Source of the DNA: JAKQHY01 sp034429475
GTDB lineage: Bacteria > Chloroflexota > Anaerolineae > B4-G1 > SLSP01
Assembly (NCBI GenBank): GCA_034429475.1
Contig: DAOUGD010000296.1
Location: 19,204 to 83,203 of the forward strand
DNA length: 64,000 bases
Reading direction: 5' to 3'
Shown: positions 30,180 through 39,562 of the stretch, piece after piece
Numbering within the stretch: position 1 is the stretch's first letter
How the letters are laid out: every line of letters starts with the position of its first letter
Program-made: the position numbers and the translations under genes
Notes under the pieces: model-generated
The model's input: only the letters and a program-made list of their open reading frames with translations
The model's database searches: none
What the model was told of the DNA's origin: nothing

Positions 30180-33100
30180 CTATCCCCCCCATCCCTCGCT
30201 ACACACCACGTAAGACAACGTCTCGTTTTCTTCGCCGTGCGCGCGCTCCGGGTGCGGCAGGGCGTCCAGCCCGTGAAGATGGTACAGTTGGGTCAAGGCT
30301 TCCAGGAGGGCGCGGCCGGTCAGCCCTTCGCGGCGCAGGCGGTTGAGGGCGGCGCGCACGGCCGGGCGGGCGAGGGGGCGCTGAAAAGCTTCGTCTAAGA
30401 CAGCGATCTGCGGGCGCAGGGCCGCGTCGCTTTCGGCGTACAGGAGGCGCAACTCGGCCTGGACGTAGCGCTGCGCCGGGGTCGCGGCCCGCGTGTGCTG
30501 CTGCTCGGCTTGCCGGGCCTGGGCCTCGCGGTCGAAGGCGCGCTTGACCTGCATGACGGCGGCGTTATGGTCGGCGGGCAAGGGGGCGGCGGGCGTGTCC
30601 GGCGCGCATTTCAGCAGGGCGAGAATGCGCGGCGCGTCCCGTGTGACGATCTCGCCCCGCTCGTCCACCAGGATGAGCTGCCGGTAGCGCCCGGCGCGGC
30701 AGAAGACGACCGCGCCCGCGCGCTCGTTGGCGCGCCCGCAGCGGACGCCGTCCCGCAACTCGGTGATGCGGCGATAGAGCGCCGGGTTATCTTCCCGCAC
30801 CTGACGGACGATTTCCAGCGCCTCGTTCATGTCCACGAATTCGTCGCCGTCGTCCTCTTCGTAGCCCTGGAGGTCGCCCCGCGCGTAAATGGCGTACAGG
30901 GCCTCGGCGTTGAGGCGCTCGTCGGGGGCCAGGATGGCCGCGTCTTCGCCGATGGTGTCGTGGATTTCCTGGATGCGCTGCGCCAGCCGTTCCTGTAACC
31001 CCAGGTGTTGCTCCAGCGCCTTTTCCGGCAGAAAGTTGTAGGCGCGGATGCGGTCGTGCGCGGAGCCGATGCGGTCAATGCGCCCCAACCGCTGGATGAG
31101 GCGCACGGGGTTCCAGTGCAGGTCGTAGTTGATGACGTGGTCGCAGTCCTGAAGGTTGAGACCCTCGGAGAGGACGTCGGTGGCAATCAGGGTGTCAATT
31201 TCGGGCAGTCCGGCCAGCGGAAGCTGGGGGTTTGCCTGCGGCGCAAAGCGGGCGACGATCTGGGCCTTGCTCTTGTCGCGGCTGTAGATGACTTCGACTT
31301 TGCTCTCACACCCGGCCCCTTCCTTCGCTGCGCTCAGGACAGGCTTCCTACCGGGAGAGGGGAGTGTAACGAGGTGATCGTAGAGGTACTGCGCGGTGTC
31401 GGCGTATTGGGTGAAGATGAGCACTTTACGCCCGTGAAGCGCCGGTCGAGCCAACAGCGCTTGCAGCGTGTGCAGTTTCGCGTCCCGCTCCGGGGTGATG
31501 TCCGCCACGCGGGCGAGCATCTGGCGCAGGAGGCCGATGTCGCGCGTGATGTCGGCGCGCAGGGCCGCCAGGTTGAAATCGGCGGGGACGTAGCGCCCGG
31601 CGACCTGCGCCAGGGCGTCGAAGAGCGCCTGTTCCTCGTCCTGATCCGATTCGTAGAGCAACTGCTGCGCTTCCTCGCCGGCGGCGATAATCCCCTGATC
31701 CAGCGCGTGGATAAACAGCTCGTGCATGCGCAGGATGCGCCGCGCGGTCTCGCGGAAGGCGTGGACGCTGGATTCCAGCCGTTTGAAGAGCATCACGCGC
31801 AGCAGCCCGCGCAGGTTGGCCCCGGCCCGTTGGAGTTCGGCGTAGGGGGATTGGGTCTGTTTGGCGCGCTTGACGTAGCGCCACAGGCCGTAACGGGCAA
31901 AGGTCAGGGCCGCGCCGTCATTCCCAGAGTCCGGCGGGGTCAAATAGCCGCGCAGTTCGTCGTAAAAGCCGCCATACGTGGCTTCGATGCTGTAGCTGAT
32001 CGTTTCCAGTGCGCGTTGGGGGAAGAATTGCTGCCGCCCCGCCACTTTGACGTAGGCCCGGCGCGCGCCGGTTTGGTAGGGCGCGCAGTCATCGGGATCC
32101 ACGCGCTGCCCGGTTTCCGCGTCGTACCCGTACCAGCGCAGGATGTGCGCGCGCGTGCGGCGGATGAGGACGTGAGACAGCAGGTCGGGCAGCCGTTTCT
32201 GGCCGTCTTCCACCGCCTTGAAGTAGGCGCGCAGGTTCGGCGGGTCTATCGGCAGTTGCGTCACCTCGGCGGGGTGGAACAGCTTGAGCTGGTGATAAAT
32301 GTCCCACACGGATTGGTTGCGGGGGGTGGCGGTGAGGAGGACGACGCGCCGGTCGCCCGCCGCCAGGTAGCTCTGCAAGACGCGATAGCGCTGGCTCTCG
32401 GTGTGACGGAAGTGGTGGCTCTCGTCCACCAGCACAAAATCCCGGTAACGGTAGCGTTCATCGTGCAACAGCCAATCCGCGCCGCGTTGATCGTCCTCGC
32501 GCAGCATCCCCAACGAGAGCACGCGCGCGTTGAGCTGGTAGGCCTCGTTATAATGTTCCCACATCTCCACCAGGGGCGCGGGGCAGACGATGAGGGCGCG
32601 CGCCCGGTCGTGACGCTCGAAGTGTTTGACGATGGCCGCGCCGATGTAGGACTTGCCCAGGCCGACGACGTCGGCGACGAAGCAGCCGCCGTACTGCCGG
32701 ATCATCTGCACGGCCTGGCGGACGGCGCGCTCCTGAAATTCGGTGAGGACGGCGGTGATGTCGTCTTGCCACAGGAGGTCGGCAGGGGCCGCGCCTTCCA
32801 ATTGATCGCGCACCAGCTCGTAGAGGGTCTTCAGGTAGACTTCGTAGGGCGTGACCTGTGCCAGCGGCCAGGATTGGCGCAGTTCTTGCATCAGGTGCGC
32901 CTCGAAGTCCTGCGCCTCGGCCCACAGCGCCTCAAACCAACGGGTCAGTTCGGCGTGATTGTCGTTGCCCGGCACCAGCACGTTGAGTTCGGTGTTGGCG
33001 GCGATGCCGGAGAGGGTGAAGTTGCTCGACCCGACCACGGCGATGCCCCGCTCGTGACGCGGCACGGGGCGGCCCTGGGCGTCGAAGAGCGGGGCATAGT

Positions 33101-33551
33101 CGAAGATGTAGGCTTTGGCGTGCAGGCGGCCCTGGGTGTAGACGCGCACCTTGAGCCGCCCGGACTCGATCAGGCTCACCAACGCGCCGACCAACTGCGC
33201 GGCGGCGTCGGTCTGATCCATGCGCGCGGCGGTCTGGCCGATGGCGGCGGCGGTGGCCGCGGCGGCGGCGTCCCTCTGGGCGCGGCCGGGATACTGGAGC
33301 GTTTCGGCAGCGTTTTGGATCTGTTCCAGGCGGCGGTAGCCCTCGGCGATCTGCTCGATGGTCTCGCGGCTGGAGGTGTTGCCGATGAGCAGCCGCAGTT
33401 CGCGGACGTTCTCCAACTGATCGGCCACGGCTTCCAGCCCGGAGAGGAAGAAGTAGCCGACGGCAAACTTGGCCGACTGGCTGCCGGGCAGAATTTCCTT
33501 GATCTTGTCCACCAACCGCACGGCGCGGTTATCTATGATGTCGTGGGGCAT
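30180..33551 (-). CDS. PLD-nuclease/SNF2-type helicase of a restriction-like system
   Basis: A 1123-residue protein. Residues about 5-230 form a phospholipase-D-type nuclease domain with one HKD motif (LHAKAYIFDY, then AVVGSSNFTLSG). About 280-480 is the first helicase domain: VVGLGKSYIGAA (motif I), VLVDESHHF (DExH) and LLTATPRN (motif III). About 680-860 is the second: LIATDVLSEGLNLQ and LIQRLGRIDRIGS. The C-terminus is helical. I chose ATG 33551 (MPHDIIDNRAV) because upstream residues lie in a repeat. With the Eco57I-like methylase at 34218 it looks like the motor-nuclease part of a two-protein restriction or defence system. Confidence 0.82.
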   Translation of the reverse strand: MPHDIIDNRAVRLVDKIKEILPGSQSAKFAVGYFFLSGLEAVADQLENVRELRLLIGNTSSRETIEQIAEGYRRLEQIQNAAETLQYPGRAQRDAAAAATAAAIGQTAARMDQTDAAAQLVGALVSLIESGRLKVRVYTQGRLHAKAYIFDYAPLFDAQGRPVPRHERGIAVVGSSNFTLSGIAANTELNVLVPGNDNHAELTRWFEALWAEAQDFEAHLMQELRQSWPLAQVTPYEVYLKTLYELVRDQLEGAAPADLLWQDDITAVLTEFQERAVRQAVQMIRQYGGCFVADVVGLGKSYIGAAIVKHFERHDRARALIVCPAPLVEMWEHYNEAYQLNARVLSLGMLREDDQRGADWLLHDERYRYRDFVLVDESHHFRHTESQRYRVLQSYLAAGDRRVVLLTATPRNQSVWDIYHQLKLFHPAEVTQLPIDPPNLRAYFKAVEDGQKRLPDLLSHVLIRRTRAHILRWYGYDAETGQRVDPDDCAPYQTGARRAYVKVAGRQQFFPQRALETISYSIEATYGGFYDELRGYLTPPDSGNDGAALTFARYGLWRYVKRAKQTQSPYAELQRAGANLRGLLRVMLFKRLESSVHAFRETARRILRMHELFIHALDQGIIAAGEEAQQLLYESDQDEEQALFDALAQVAGRYVPADFNLAALRADITRDIGLLRQMLARVADITPERDAKLHTLQALLARPALHGRKVLIFTQYADTAQYLYDHLVTLPSPGRKPVLSAAKEGAGCESKVEVIYSRDKSKAQIVARFAPQANPQLPLAGLPEIDTLIATDVLSEGLNLQDCDHVINYDLHWNPVRLIQRLGRIDRIGSAHDRIRAYNFLPEKALEQHLGLQERLAQRIQEIHDTIGEDAAILAPDERLNAEALYAIYARGDLQGYEEDDGDEFVDMNEALEIVRQVREDNPALYRRITELRDGVRCGRANERAGAVVFCRAGRYRQLILVDERGEIVTRDAPRILALLKCAPDTPAAPLPADHNAAVMQVKRAFDREAQARQAEQQHTRAATPAQRYVQAELRLLYAESDAALRPQIAVLDEAFQRPLARPAVRAALNRLRREGLTGRALLEALTQLYHLHGLDALPHPERAHGEENETLSYVVCSEGWGG
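31308..31366. repeat. palindromic repeat inserted in frame in the helicase gene
   Basis: The stretch includes CCTTCGCTGCGCTCAGGACA and flanking GGCCCC / GGGAGAGGGG arms. On the coding strand it adds about 20 residues (GRKPVLSAAKEGAG) between a helix ending YLYDHLVTL and the strand KVEVIYS of the second helicase domain, where relatives have only a short turn. The core TGAGCGCAGCGAAGG recurs at 36522 and 57811. Confidence 0.65.
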
Positions 33552-33564
33552 GTTGTCTCCTTTG

Positions 33565-33664
33565 TAACGCAAAGGCGCAGAGATGCAGAGACGCAAAGAA
33601 AAAGAAAAACAGCTTTGCGCCTTAGCGCCTTAGCGTCTTTGCGTTATTCTTCTCTTTGCGTTAC
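33565..33664. repeat. tandem-unit hairpin (CGCAAAG family)
   Basis: AACGCAAAGGCGCAGAG and GACGCAAAG on the left face CTTTGCGCCTTAGCG and GTCTTTGCGTT on the right across an A-rich centre. It fills the gap between the helicase and the GxxExxY gene. Confidence 0.75.
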
Positions 33665-34045
33665 CTATAATTGATTCACCACGCGATGAATCCCTGCGCT
33701 GACCAGTTTTTCTCCGAAGTTGATCACCAGTCCCAGTTTGAGGCCCATCAGCCGCAAATAGGTGAGTGTCTGCGCGGCAAAGAGGTCGGTGTAGGTGGTG
33801 GTGGCTTTGCACTCAACGATCACCAGGTCGTTGACCAGCACATCCAGGCGTAAGGGGGCGGCGAGGGTCTGGCCTTTGTAGACGATGGGCACGGTTTTTT
33901 GTCGCTCGACGCACATCCCACGGTGTTCCAATTCCCAGACCAGCGCCTCTTCGTAGACGGCTTCCAGCAATCCCGGCCCGCCAAGCGTGCGGTGGACTTC
34001 GATGGCGGCATCTACAATGACTTTGCTGATTTCGTTTTCTTGCAT
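33665..34045 (-). CDS. GxxExxY family protein
   Basis: A 126-residue protein of the GxxExxY family: an early EVHRTLGGPGLLEAVYEEAL (residues 16-35) with the naming motif, then PLRLDVLVNDLVIVECKA, a PD-(D/E)xK-like core with Asp and Glu-x-Lys, and LMGLKLGLVINFGEKLV at the end. These small nuclease-fold proteins are widespread and often sit inside repeat-rich or transferred regions; their role is unknown. It is flanked on both sides by the CGCAAAG hairpins, so it may have been carried with them. Confidence 0.88.
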   Translation of the reverse strand: MQENEISKVIVDAAIEVHRTLGGPGLLEAVYEEALVWELEHRGMCVERQKTVPIVYKGQTLAAPLRLDVLVNDLVIVECKATTTYTDLFAAQTLTYLRLMGLKLGLVINFGEKLVSAGIHRVVNQL

Positions 34046-34065
34046 GGTCGCTCCTTGATGTTTTT

Positions 34066-34219
34066 TAACGCAAAGGCGCAGAGACGCAAAGCCGCTAAGG
34101 TTTTAACGCAAAGGCGCAGAGACGCAAAGGCGCAGAGACGCAAAGCCGCTAAGGTTTTTTCTTTGCGTCTTAGCGCCTTGGCGTCTTTGCGTTCCCTCTT
34201 TTCTTAGCGCCTTTGCGTT
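34066..34219. repeat. tandem-unit hairpin (CGCAAAG family), longest copy
   Basis: Three left units of AACGCAAAGGCGCAGAGACG (beginning near 34067, 34103 and 34125) face GTCTTAGCGCCTTGGCGTC and TTAGCGCCTTTGCGTTA on the right. The right arm touches the stop codon of the methylase gene (34218-34220). Confidence 0.75.
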
Positions 34220-37200
34220 ACTTGCCTTCTATCACGGCGATCTCCTCCGCCGTCAACCCGTACACCTGATACACCCGCGCGTTCAATTCCGCCTCCCACG
34301 CGGCGACCTGCGGCCCCTGCCCCCGCGCGTCCAGCAACTTGCGCACCAGCCCCTCGATGGCGGCGCGTTGGTCGGGGGTCGGGTCGGGGATGGGGATGCG
34401 TTCCATATAGGTAGCAATAAAACGTAGATACCCTTGCTGAATAGAGGGGCTTGTTTGCCGATAGAAATAATTGACAACTGAAGAATTCAAAATACCCAAC
34501 AGGAACAAGCCATCTGTTGGCAAAATATACATTGTATTGCCACCGTACATTCCAACTTCATCATAGGTAAACTCGGGTTCTTTAGCAATGTCTGGGTAGA
34601 TTATTTTAGGCTTCTCAAACTCGGAATAATAAGCCGTACTATCTTGAATTTCATACCATTGATAGGGACCAGGCTTTCGCCCACCTGGAATACCTGGTAT
34701 TAGTCTATTTTTGAACTGCTGTAAATAATCGGCTATCGCAGTATAAGCACTTATATCAATACCCCGCCGGGCAAAGATGAGGTACAGCCCACTAAAATCT
34801 ACTCGCCAGCGGTCAATATCTCTTCCTCGAATCCAGGGTTTGATGATTTCTGAGCTACGCGGGTCTTCGGTAATCAACCTATCACGGGTAATTTGGTCAA
34901 TCACAAAAGCCTCGTTCAATCCCGTTGTAATGCCGCGATAAAATTTGCCTTCGATAAGTTCTCCCAATGGCTTTCCGGCGTAACGGAGTTTGTTCATAAG
35001 TGCGATGATCGTCGGTCTCACCAACGTCCACCCATCCGCCCGCAAACTGCTGCGCGGCTGCTCCCACGCGGCGGCCTGCGCCACCTCGCTCAGGTGATCC
35101 ACCACGCTCAGGTCGTCCACGGTGAGGGCGCGCACGGGGTGGTCGGCGGCGGGCGCGGCCTTGCGGAAGACGATGATCTGCGGGTAGGCAATCGCGCCAA
35201 ACACCGGCAGGTCGCCAAAGTCAATGATCGCCTGCACGGTGGTCTGGGTGTTGAGGCTCTGGCGCAATTTCTCGCCATAGCCCGCCCGCAGCCACTTGTT
35301 GGACGTGATGAAGCTGGCGACGCCGCCCTCCCGCAGCAGTTGCAACGCGCGCGCGTAGAAGTAGACGTACAAATCGGCTGTGCCGGTGTACACGTCGGGA
35401 TAGCGTTTCTTCAGCGTCGCCTTCAACGCCGCGCCCAACAACTCCTGCCGCACGTAAGGCGGATTCGCCACGATGATGTCGAAGCCCGGCGCGGCGTCTG
35501 CCTGCGGCGTGAACACTTCCGCGAAGTCCACCGCCCAATCGAAGGCGTCCGCGCCGCTTTCCTCGCTCGCCCACCCGGCAATCGTGGCTTTCAGCGCGTC
35601 AATCTGCGCCTTGAGCACCTTCTTCTCCGGGCCGTGCGCGGTCATAAAGCGCCCCTTGAGCGTGAAGAACTCCTCCACGTCGCGCTGGCGGAACAGATCG
35701 GCCTGCAACGGCGCGGGCGCGGGCGCGGTGAGGCTGTCGCCGGTCTCGATTTTGAATTCCAGATTGGGCAGCGGCGGCGGGTCGTCGCCCTCGTAATCCA
35801 CCATCAGCGAGAGCCACAGGCGCAGCCGGGCGATGTTGACGGCGAAGGGGTCGAGGTCCACGCCGTAGAGGTTGCGCCGGATGATTTCCAGCTTGCGCTC
35901 GTAGGCCGAGCGCGCGTCCAGCCGCCGCGAGACAAAGAGCGCCTGGCGCAATTCCAACAACTCGTGCAGCATCCCCAGCAGGTACGCGCCGCTGCCGCAC
36001 GCCAGGTCGCACACGGTCATGTCGCGCAGGGCGGTCAGGACGGCCTCCGGCTGGCGGAGGTCGCCGGCGTCGCGCTCTTCCACAAAGGCCGCCAGCGCTG
36101 CGTCGGATTCGCGCGGGCATGTGGCGCGCAAATAGCCTTTGAGCGCCTCGCGGCCCATAAAGGCCACCACCGGCTTGGGCGTGTAGTAGCTGCCGGATTC
36201 GTGGCGGCCCGTCACCAGTTCCTCGAAGATTTTGCCGAGCATCTCCGGGTCCACCGCCACTTCCACGTCCAGGGGCGTGCTCTCGGTGACGGTGAAGTTG
36301 TAGCGGTAGAGCAGCTCCTCAAACAGCGGCCCGAAGACCGCGTCCGGCACGCTCACGTCCTCGCGCTCGTCCAGCGCTTCCTTCTCGAAGAGGCCGCCGT
36401 TGAGGTACGGCACGCGCCCGATCAGCGCGGCCAGCGGCCCATCCGCCGCGATGCCGGTGATGTCCACGCTGCCGGGGTTGTTCAGCCCGGAGAAGAACAG
36501 GAGCTTGAGGCGGTCGCGGTAGAAAGATTCTTCGCTGCGCTCAGAATGACGTTCTGAAGGATGACGGTGGGATTCCCAGAGGGCGGCCAGGTAGCCGTCA
36601 GCCTGGGGGGAGCTTCCCCCATCGGGCGGGATGAGCCAGCCTTTGCGCTCCAGGAACACGATGAACAGCAGCCGGTTGAAGAGGCGTTGGGTGAAGAGGC
36701 GGGCGTCCTCGGCGGAGTCCAGGCCGGTCAGCCGGGATTCGACCGCCTCGAAATGCGCGCGGTACGTCGTGAAGAAGGCCTGAGTGACGGCCTCGACATC
36801 GAACGCCTCGTCGTGCCGTTGCTGGATGGCGAGCGGCGCGAGGCCGAAGAGGTTGGGGCTGAGCGTCGTCAGGTCGAGCATGGCGACGCGCTCGGCGGCG
36901 GTGCGCAGGCGCTCATGCGGGCCGATGGCGATCCGCCGCAGGACGCGACGGGCGACGCTGCTCCCGGCGTCCGCGTCGCGGCGATACTTCACATTGACGA
37001 AGTGCCAGTGGCCGGCGTCCGCGTCGCTAAAGACGAACAGCGCGTAAGGATGATCCGGCAAAAGCCGGGCAATGATCGCGCGCTCGGCGACCAGCGACAG
37101 GGGGAACTCGCGCCCGGTCTGCCCCCGCGCCAGGGGGAGGTACAGGATGTCGAAAGCGCCCAAATCGCCGGCGTGCCGCGCCAGCAGCGTAGGGTCGGCG

Positions 37201-37364
37201 GCCAGCAACGCGCGCGTCTCCGCCGGCCACTCGCGGGTGGAAAGCGGCGCGGCGGCGCGCGCGTAGTTGAGTTCGGTCCAAAAGAGCCGTTTCGCCGCGC
37301 TCAAGCCCTCGGTGGGCAGTTGGCGCAGCAGATCATAGATGCGTTGCGGGGTGGTGGTGGGCAT
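34218..37364 (-). CDS. Eco57I-like adenine methylase with specificity domain
   Basis: A 1048-residue protein. Residues about 350-660 are an N6-adenine methyltransferase: the conserved GSYYTPKPVV, motif I VCDLACGSGAYLLG and motif IV IIVANPPYVRQE. The C-terminal 300 residues match a TaqI-like specificity domain (IKPWIRGRDIDRW, ILNSSVVNYFYRQ). The N-terminal 330 residues are an all-helical region seen in type IIG/ISP-like enzymes but with no nuclease motif I can see. Cleavage may come from the PLD-helicase partner. Residues near 275 contain an inserted repeat (RHSERSEES). Confidence 0.85.
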   Translation of the reverse strand: MPTTTPQRIYDLLRQLPTEGLSAAKRLFWTELNYARAAAPLSTREWPAETRALLAADPTLLARHAGDLGAFDILYLPLARGQTGREFPLSLVAERAIIARLLPDHPYALFVFSDADAGHWHFVNVKYRRDADAGSSVARRVLRRIAIGPHERLRTAAERVAMLDLTTLSPNLFGLAPLAIQQRHDEAFDVEAVTQAFFTTYRAHFEAVESRLTGLDSAEDARLFTQRLFNRLLFIVFLERKGWLIPPDGGSSPQADGYLAALWESHRHPSERHSERSEESFYRDRLKLLFFSGLNNPGSVDITGIAADGPLAALIGRVPYLNGGLFEKEALDEREDVSVPDAVFGPLFEELLYRYNFTVTESTPLDVEVAVDPEMLGKIFEELVTGRHESGSYYTPKPVVAFMGREALKGYLRATCPRESDAALAAFVEERDAGDLRQPEAVLTALRDMTVCDLACGSGAYLLGMLHELLELRQALFVSRRLDARSAYERKLEIIRRNLYGVDLDPFAVNIARLRLWLSLMVDYEGDDPPPLPNLEFKIETGDSLTAPAPAPLQADLFRQRDVEEFFTLKGRFMTAHGPEKKVLKAQIDALKATIAGWASEESGADAFDWAVDFAEVFTPQADAAPGFDIIVANPPYVRQELLGAALKATLKKRYPDVYTGTADLYVYFYARALQLLREGGVASFITSNKWLRAGYGEKLRQSLNTQTTVQAIIDFGDLPVFGAIAYPQIIVFRKAAPAADHPVRALTVDDLSVVDHLSEVAQAAAWEQPRSSLRADGWTLVRPTIIALMNKLRYAGKPLGELIEGKFYRGITTGLNEAFVIDQITRDRLITEDPRSSEIIKPWIRGRDIDRWRVDFSGLYLIFARRGIDISAYTAIADYLQQFKNRLIPGIPGGRKPGPYQWYEIQDSTAYYSEFEKPKIIYPDIAKEPEFTYDEVGMYGGNTMYILPTDGLFLLGILNSSVVNYFYRQTSPSIQQGYLRFIATYMERIPIPDPTPDQRAAIEGLVRKLLDARGQGPQVAAWEAELNARVYQVYGLTAEEIAVIEGK
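36522..36566. repeat. palindromic repeat inserted in frame in the methylase gene
   Basis: GATTCTTCGCTGCGCTCAG on the plus strand reads CTGAGCGCAGCGAAGAATC on the coding strand and adds about 14 residues ending SERHSERSEESFYRD. The core is shared with 31308 and 57811. The frame is kept. Confidence 0.65.
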
Positions 37365-37458
37365 AGGCGTTACCTCTCGCTGGCCGTCAGGCGTTGCCCC
37401 GGGCTATCGCAAGCCGCAGGGTGATTTTTGTCAGGAGTCACGCAAACCAGTGAAAATT

Positions 37459-37518
37459 TACCGCAGAGCACGCAGAGATCGCGGAGATTTTTATGGGGTC
37501 TCAGCGTGCTCCGCGGTG
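37459..37518. repeat. tandem-unit hairpin (GCAGAG family)
   Basis: ACCGCAGAGCACGCAGAG and its continuation face GCGTGCTCCGCGGT across a T-rich centre. It lies in the 281-bp gap 37365-37645, which otherwise holds no gene. Confidence 0.7.
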
Positions 37519-37645
37519 AAGAAAGAGACCCCTTGCGTCAGTCCTTTGTATGCAATGGATACGGCTATCAGTATAGGGGGATTGTGGGGGGAGTCAAATT
37601 TTTCGACCGGCGCAATCGCTGACCCGTGATTGACAAAACCTGTCG

Positions 37646-38332
37646 CTATCCGGGATAGGCGCCGGTCTTTTGGGCAACGAACCGCACGACCGCGTCCGCC
37701 TGGGAGATTCCGCCGGCCGGGACATCTACGATGTCACCACCCTTGAAGTGCAGGCGCAGCGCGCCGCTCAGCCGCACGCCCCTATACCTCCCCGTGAGTG
37801 GCTCCGTTTTGGTCAAATCCCGCCACAGCACGCGGCGACCGTCGCGCCTGGTGATCCCCTCCTCGTCTATGACGCGCGGCCAGCGCAGGATGAGCGCCCA
37901 AAGGTAGCCCGCAAAGGCCACAAGTCCGACGGTGAAGAGCAGCGGATCGAGGCGCTCAAAATCTATCGCCATCCAGACGAACATCCCGGCCAGCCCCAAG
38001 TGAAACGCCATCAACCCGCCCATAAGCGCTTTTTGCAATGCGGTCAACTTCACGTCCAGGCGATTGCCTATCCGCGCCAGGTTCCGGGCGGCTTCGGCGA
38101 AGGCCGGATCAAGCCGCGCGGCGGTTCGATAAGCCATCTCAGCGATGCTGCGGCGTCCCAGGCTTTCCAGGATCATCCCATGCAGATTATGCGCTTCGGG
38201 GAACCGCCGGTATGCGTCCAGGACCGCTTCACATTCACGGAGCGCCATTTCAAACGCGCCCTGTTCTTTGTAAGTGTACGCCGCTTTCAGCCGTTGTTGT
38301 ATCTCTGGCGACAGGTCAGAAACGGTGATCAT
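37646..38332 (-). CDS. TPR membrane protein
   Basis: A 228-residue protein. Residues 12-90 form two TPR units (AAYTYKEQGAFEMALRECEA, AEMAYRTAARLDPAFAEAAR). Two membrane segments lie at about 102-122 (LMGGLMAFHLGLAGMFVWMA) and 131-150. A C-terminal domain (about 155-225, LWRDLTKTEPLTGRYRGVR, LRLHFKGGDIVDVPAGG) resembles a bacterial PH-like fold. Its function is unknown. It is followed four bases later by the end of the CPBP gene and is probably cotranscribed with it. Confidence 0.7.
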   Translation of the reverse strand: MITVSDLSPEIQQRLKAAYTYKEQGAFEMALRECEAVLDAYRRFPEAHNLHGMILESLGRRSIAEMAYRTAARLDPAFAEAARNLARIGNRLDVKLTALQKALMGGLMAFHLGLAGMFVWMAIDFERLDPLLFTVGLVAFAGYLWALILRWPRVIDEEGITRRDGRRVLWRDLTKTEPLTGRYRGVRLSGALRLHFKGGDIVDVPAGGISQADAVVRFVAQKTGAYPG

Positions 38333-38335
38333 GGG

Positions 38336-39346
38336 TCACCCCTCCTCTTCCGTCAAAAGCGTTGGGGGCGACGGTGGGGTCGCGCCGCTGTATGCCGCGA
38401 GCGCCCTATGCCAACTCAGCCGCCCGCGCGTGTACTTCACCCACAGCGCCACGAGTCCCGCCCCCATCAGCATGGCGATCACGCCGATCAGCCCGGCCTC
38501 CGGCCCGAACGCGCCGCCCGTCCACAGCGCCGGCCCACCTTGTTGGAGGACGAGGTAACTCGTGCCGGACGCGCCGCCGCTCACCGGGAAGCCGAAGACG
38601 TTGCCCTGGAAAAAGTTCCAGGTCAGGTGCAGGCCCAGGGAGATCGCCAGCTCGCCGGTCAGCACGTAGGGCAGTCCCAAAAACAGCCCGGCCAGGACCA
38701 GGTTGAGGGTGCTGACGAGCGTGGCGTTCTGATTTCCCAGGTGCATCAGCCCGAAGAGGGCGGAGGTGAGGCCGTAGCTGATGAGCAGCGCCCCTTTCGG
38801 CCCGAGCCGGCGGAAGTTCAACCCTTCCGCCAGATTCCGCAACCAGTAACCGCGCGTCATGACTTCTTCCTGAAGGCTGACGTTGATGAAGAGGACGGCG
38901 TAGAGCAGGAGGCCGACGCCAAACGTGGAGGCGTTGGTCTGAAAGCTGCCCGTGATCGTCACCCACCCGGCCAGCCGCTCGACCGCGAAGACGCCGCCCA
39001 TCAAGACTGCGCCGAGCGCCATCCCAAAGCCCAGGTCGGCCCACCAGCCGCGATCCAACGCGAAGCCAAACGCCTTGAAGGGGCGGCGATCCAGAAAGCG
39101 CCCCGCCAGCAGCAGACTGACGAGGATACAGAGCGAGGTCAGGCTCACCCGAACGAGGTTCGTCGCCACCCGCACGGCCAGGCTCGCCCAGAGCGCGGAG
39201 TCCTTCAGCGCGCCCTCCAGCCAGGAAAACGTCGTCGTGACGATCCAATACAGCAGCGCCGTGATGGCTAACTGCGCTATCATCCGCCACCCGGCGCGCA
39301 GCCGCCCCTGCGCGGCGTTCCAAACTATCGCTTTGACTCTTTCCAT
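38336..39346 (-). CDS. CPBP family intramembrane metalloprotease
   Basis: A 336-residue multi-pass membrane protein (eight or more segments). It carries the Abi/CPBP motifs EEVMTRGYWLR (motif 1, EExxxR), FGLMHLGN (motif 2, FxxxH) and HLTWNFFQG (motif 3, HxxxN/B). Relatives process prenylated proteins or confer bacteriocin immunity. It ends with a short cytoplasmic Pro-rich tail. It sits upstream of the TPR protein on the same strand. Confidence 0.88.
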   Translation of the reverse strand: MERVKAIVWNAAQGRLRAGWRMIAQLAITALLYWIVTTTFSWLEGALKDSALWASLAVRVATNLVRVSLTSLCILVSLLLAGRFLDRRPFKAFGFALDRGWWADLGFGMALGAVLMGGVFAVERLAGWVTITGSFQTNASTFGVGLLLYAVLFINVSLQEEVMTRGYWLRNLAEGLNFRRLGPKGALLISYGLTSALFGLMHLGNQNATLVSTLNLVLAGLFLGLPYVLTGELAISLGLHLTWNFFQGNVFGFPVSGGASGTSYLVLQQGGPALWTGGAFGPEAGLIGVIAMLMGAGLVALWVKYTRGRLSWHRALAAYSGATPPSPPTLLTEEEG

Positions 39347-39420
39347 CAGTTCCCTCTTTTGGAGTGCAAGATGATTGTATTATCAGTTGTTACGCAGTTC
39401 CCCACGAAAGAGAAGAATTT

Positions 39421-39492
39421 TACCGCCGAGAACGCCGAGAACGCTGAGTTTTTTTTATCTTTTCTCTGCGTTCTCCGCGTACTCTGCGGTGA
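39421..39492. repeat. tandem-unit hairpin (CCGAGAACG family)
   Basis: TACCGCCGAGAACGCCGAGA and a third unit face CTCTGCGTTCTCCGCGTAC and CTCTGCGGTG. It lies in the 216-bp gap between divergent genes, so it is not simply a terminator. Confidence 0.7.
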
Positions 39493-39562
39493 AAAATGAG
39501 AAATCGCGTAACGACTGTATTATAATGCATAGGAAAAGTGTGGTGATGTGAGGGGATCCCTA

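Noticed and set aside
31005..33674. Long open frame on the plus strand opposite the helicase gene
   Set aside because: It is the mirror frame of a GC-rich gene with clear helicase motifs; its translation shows no motif and is rich in Gly/Arg/Val/Asp in the pattern of antisense frames. The same holds for plus-strand frames at 34893-36557 and 48843-50189 and the minus-strand frame at 39716-42055.
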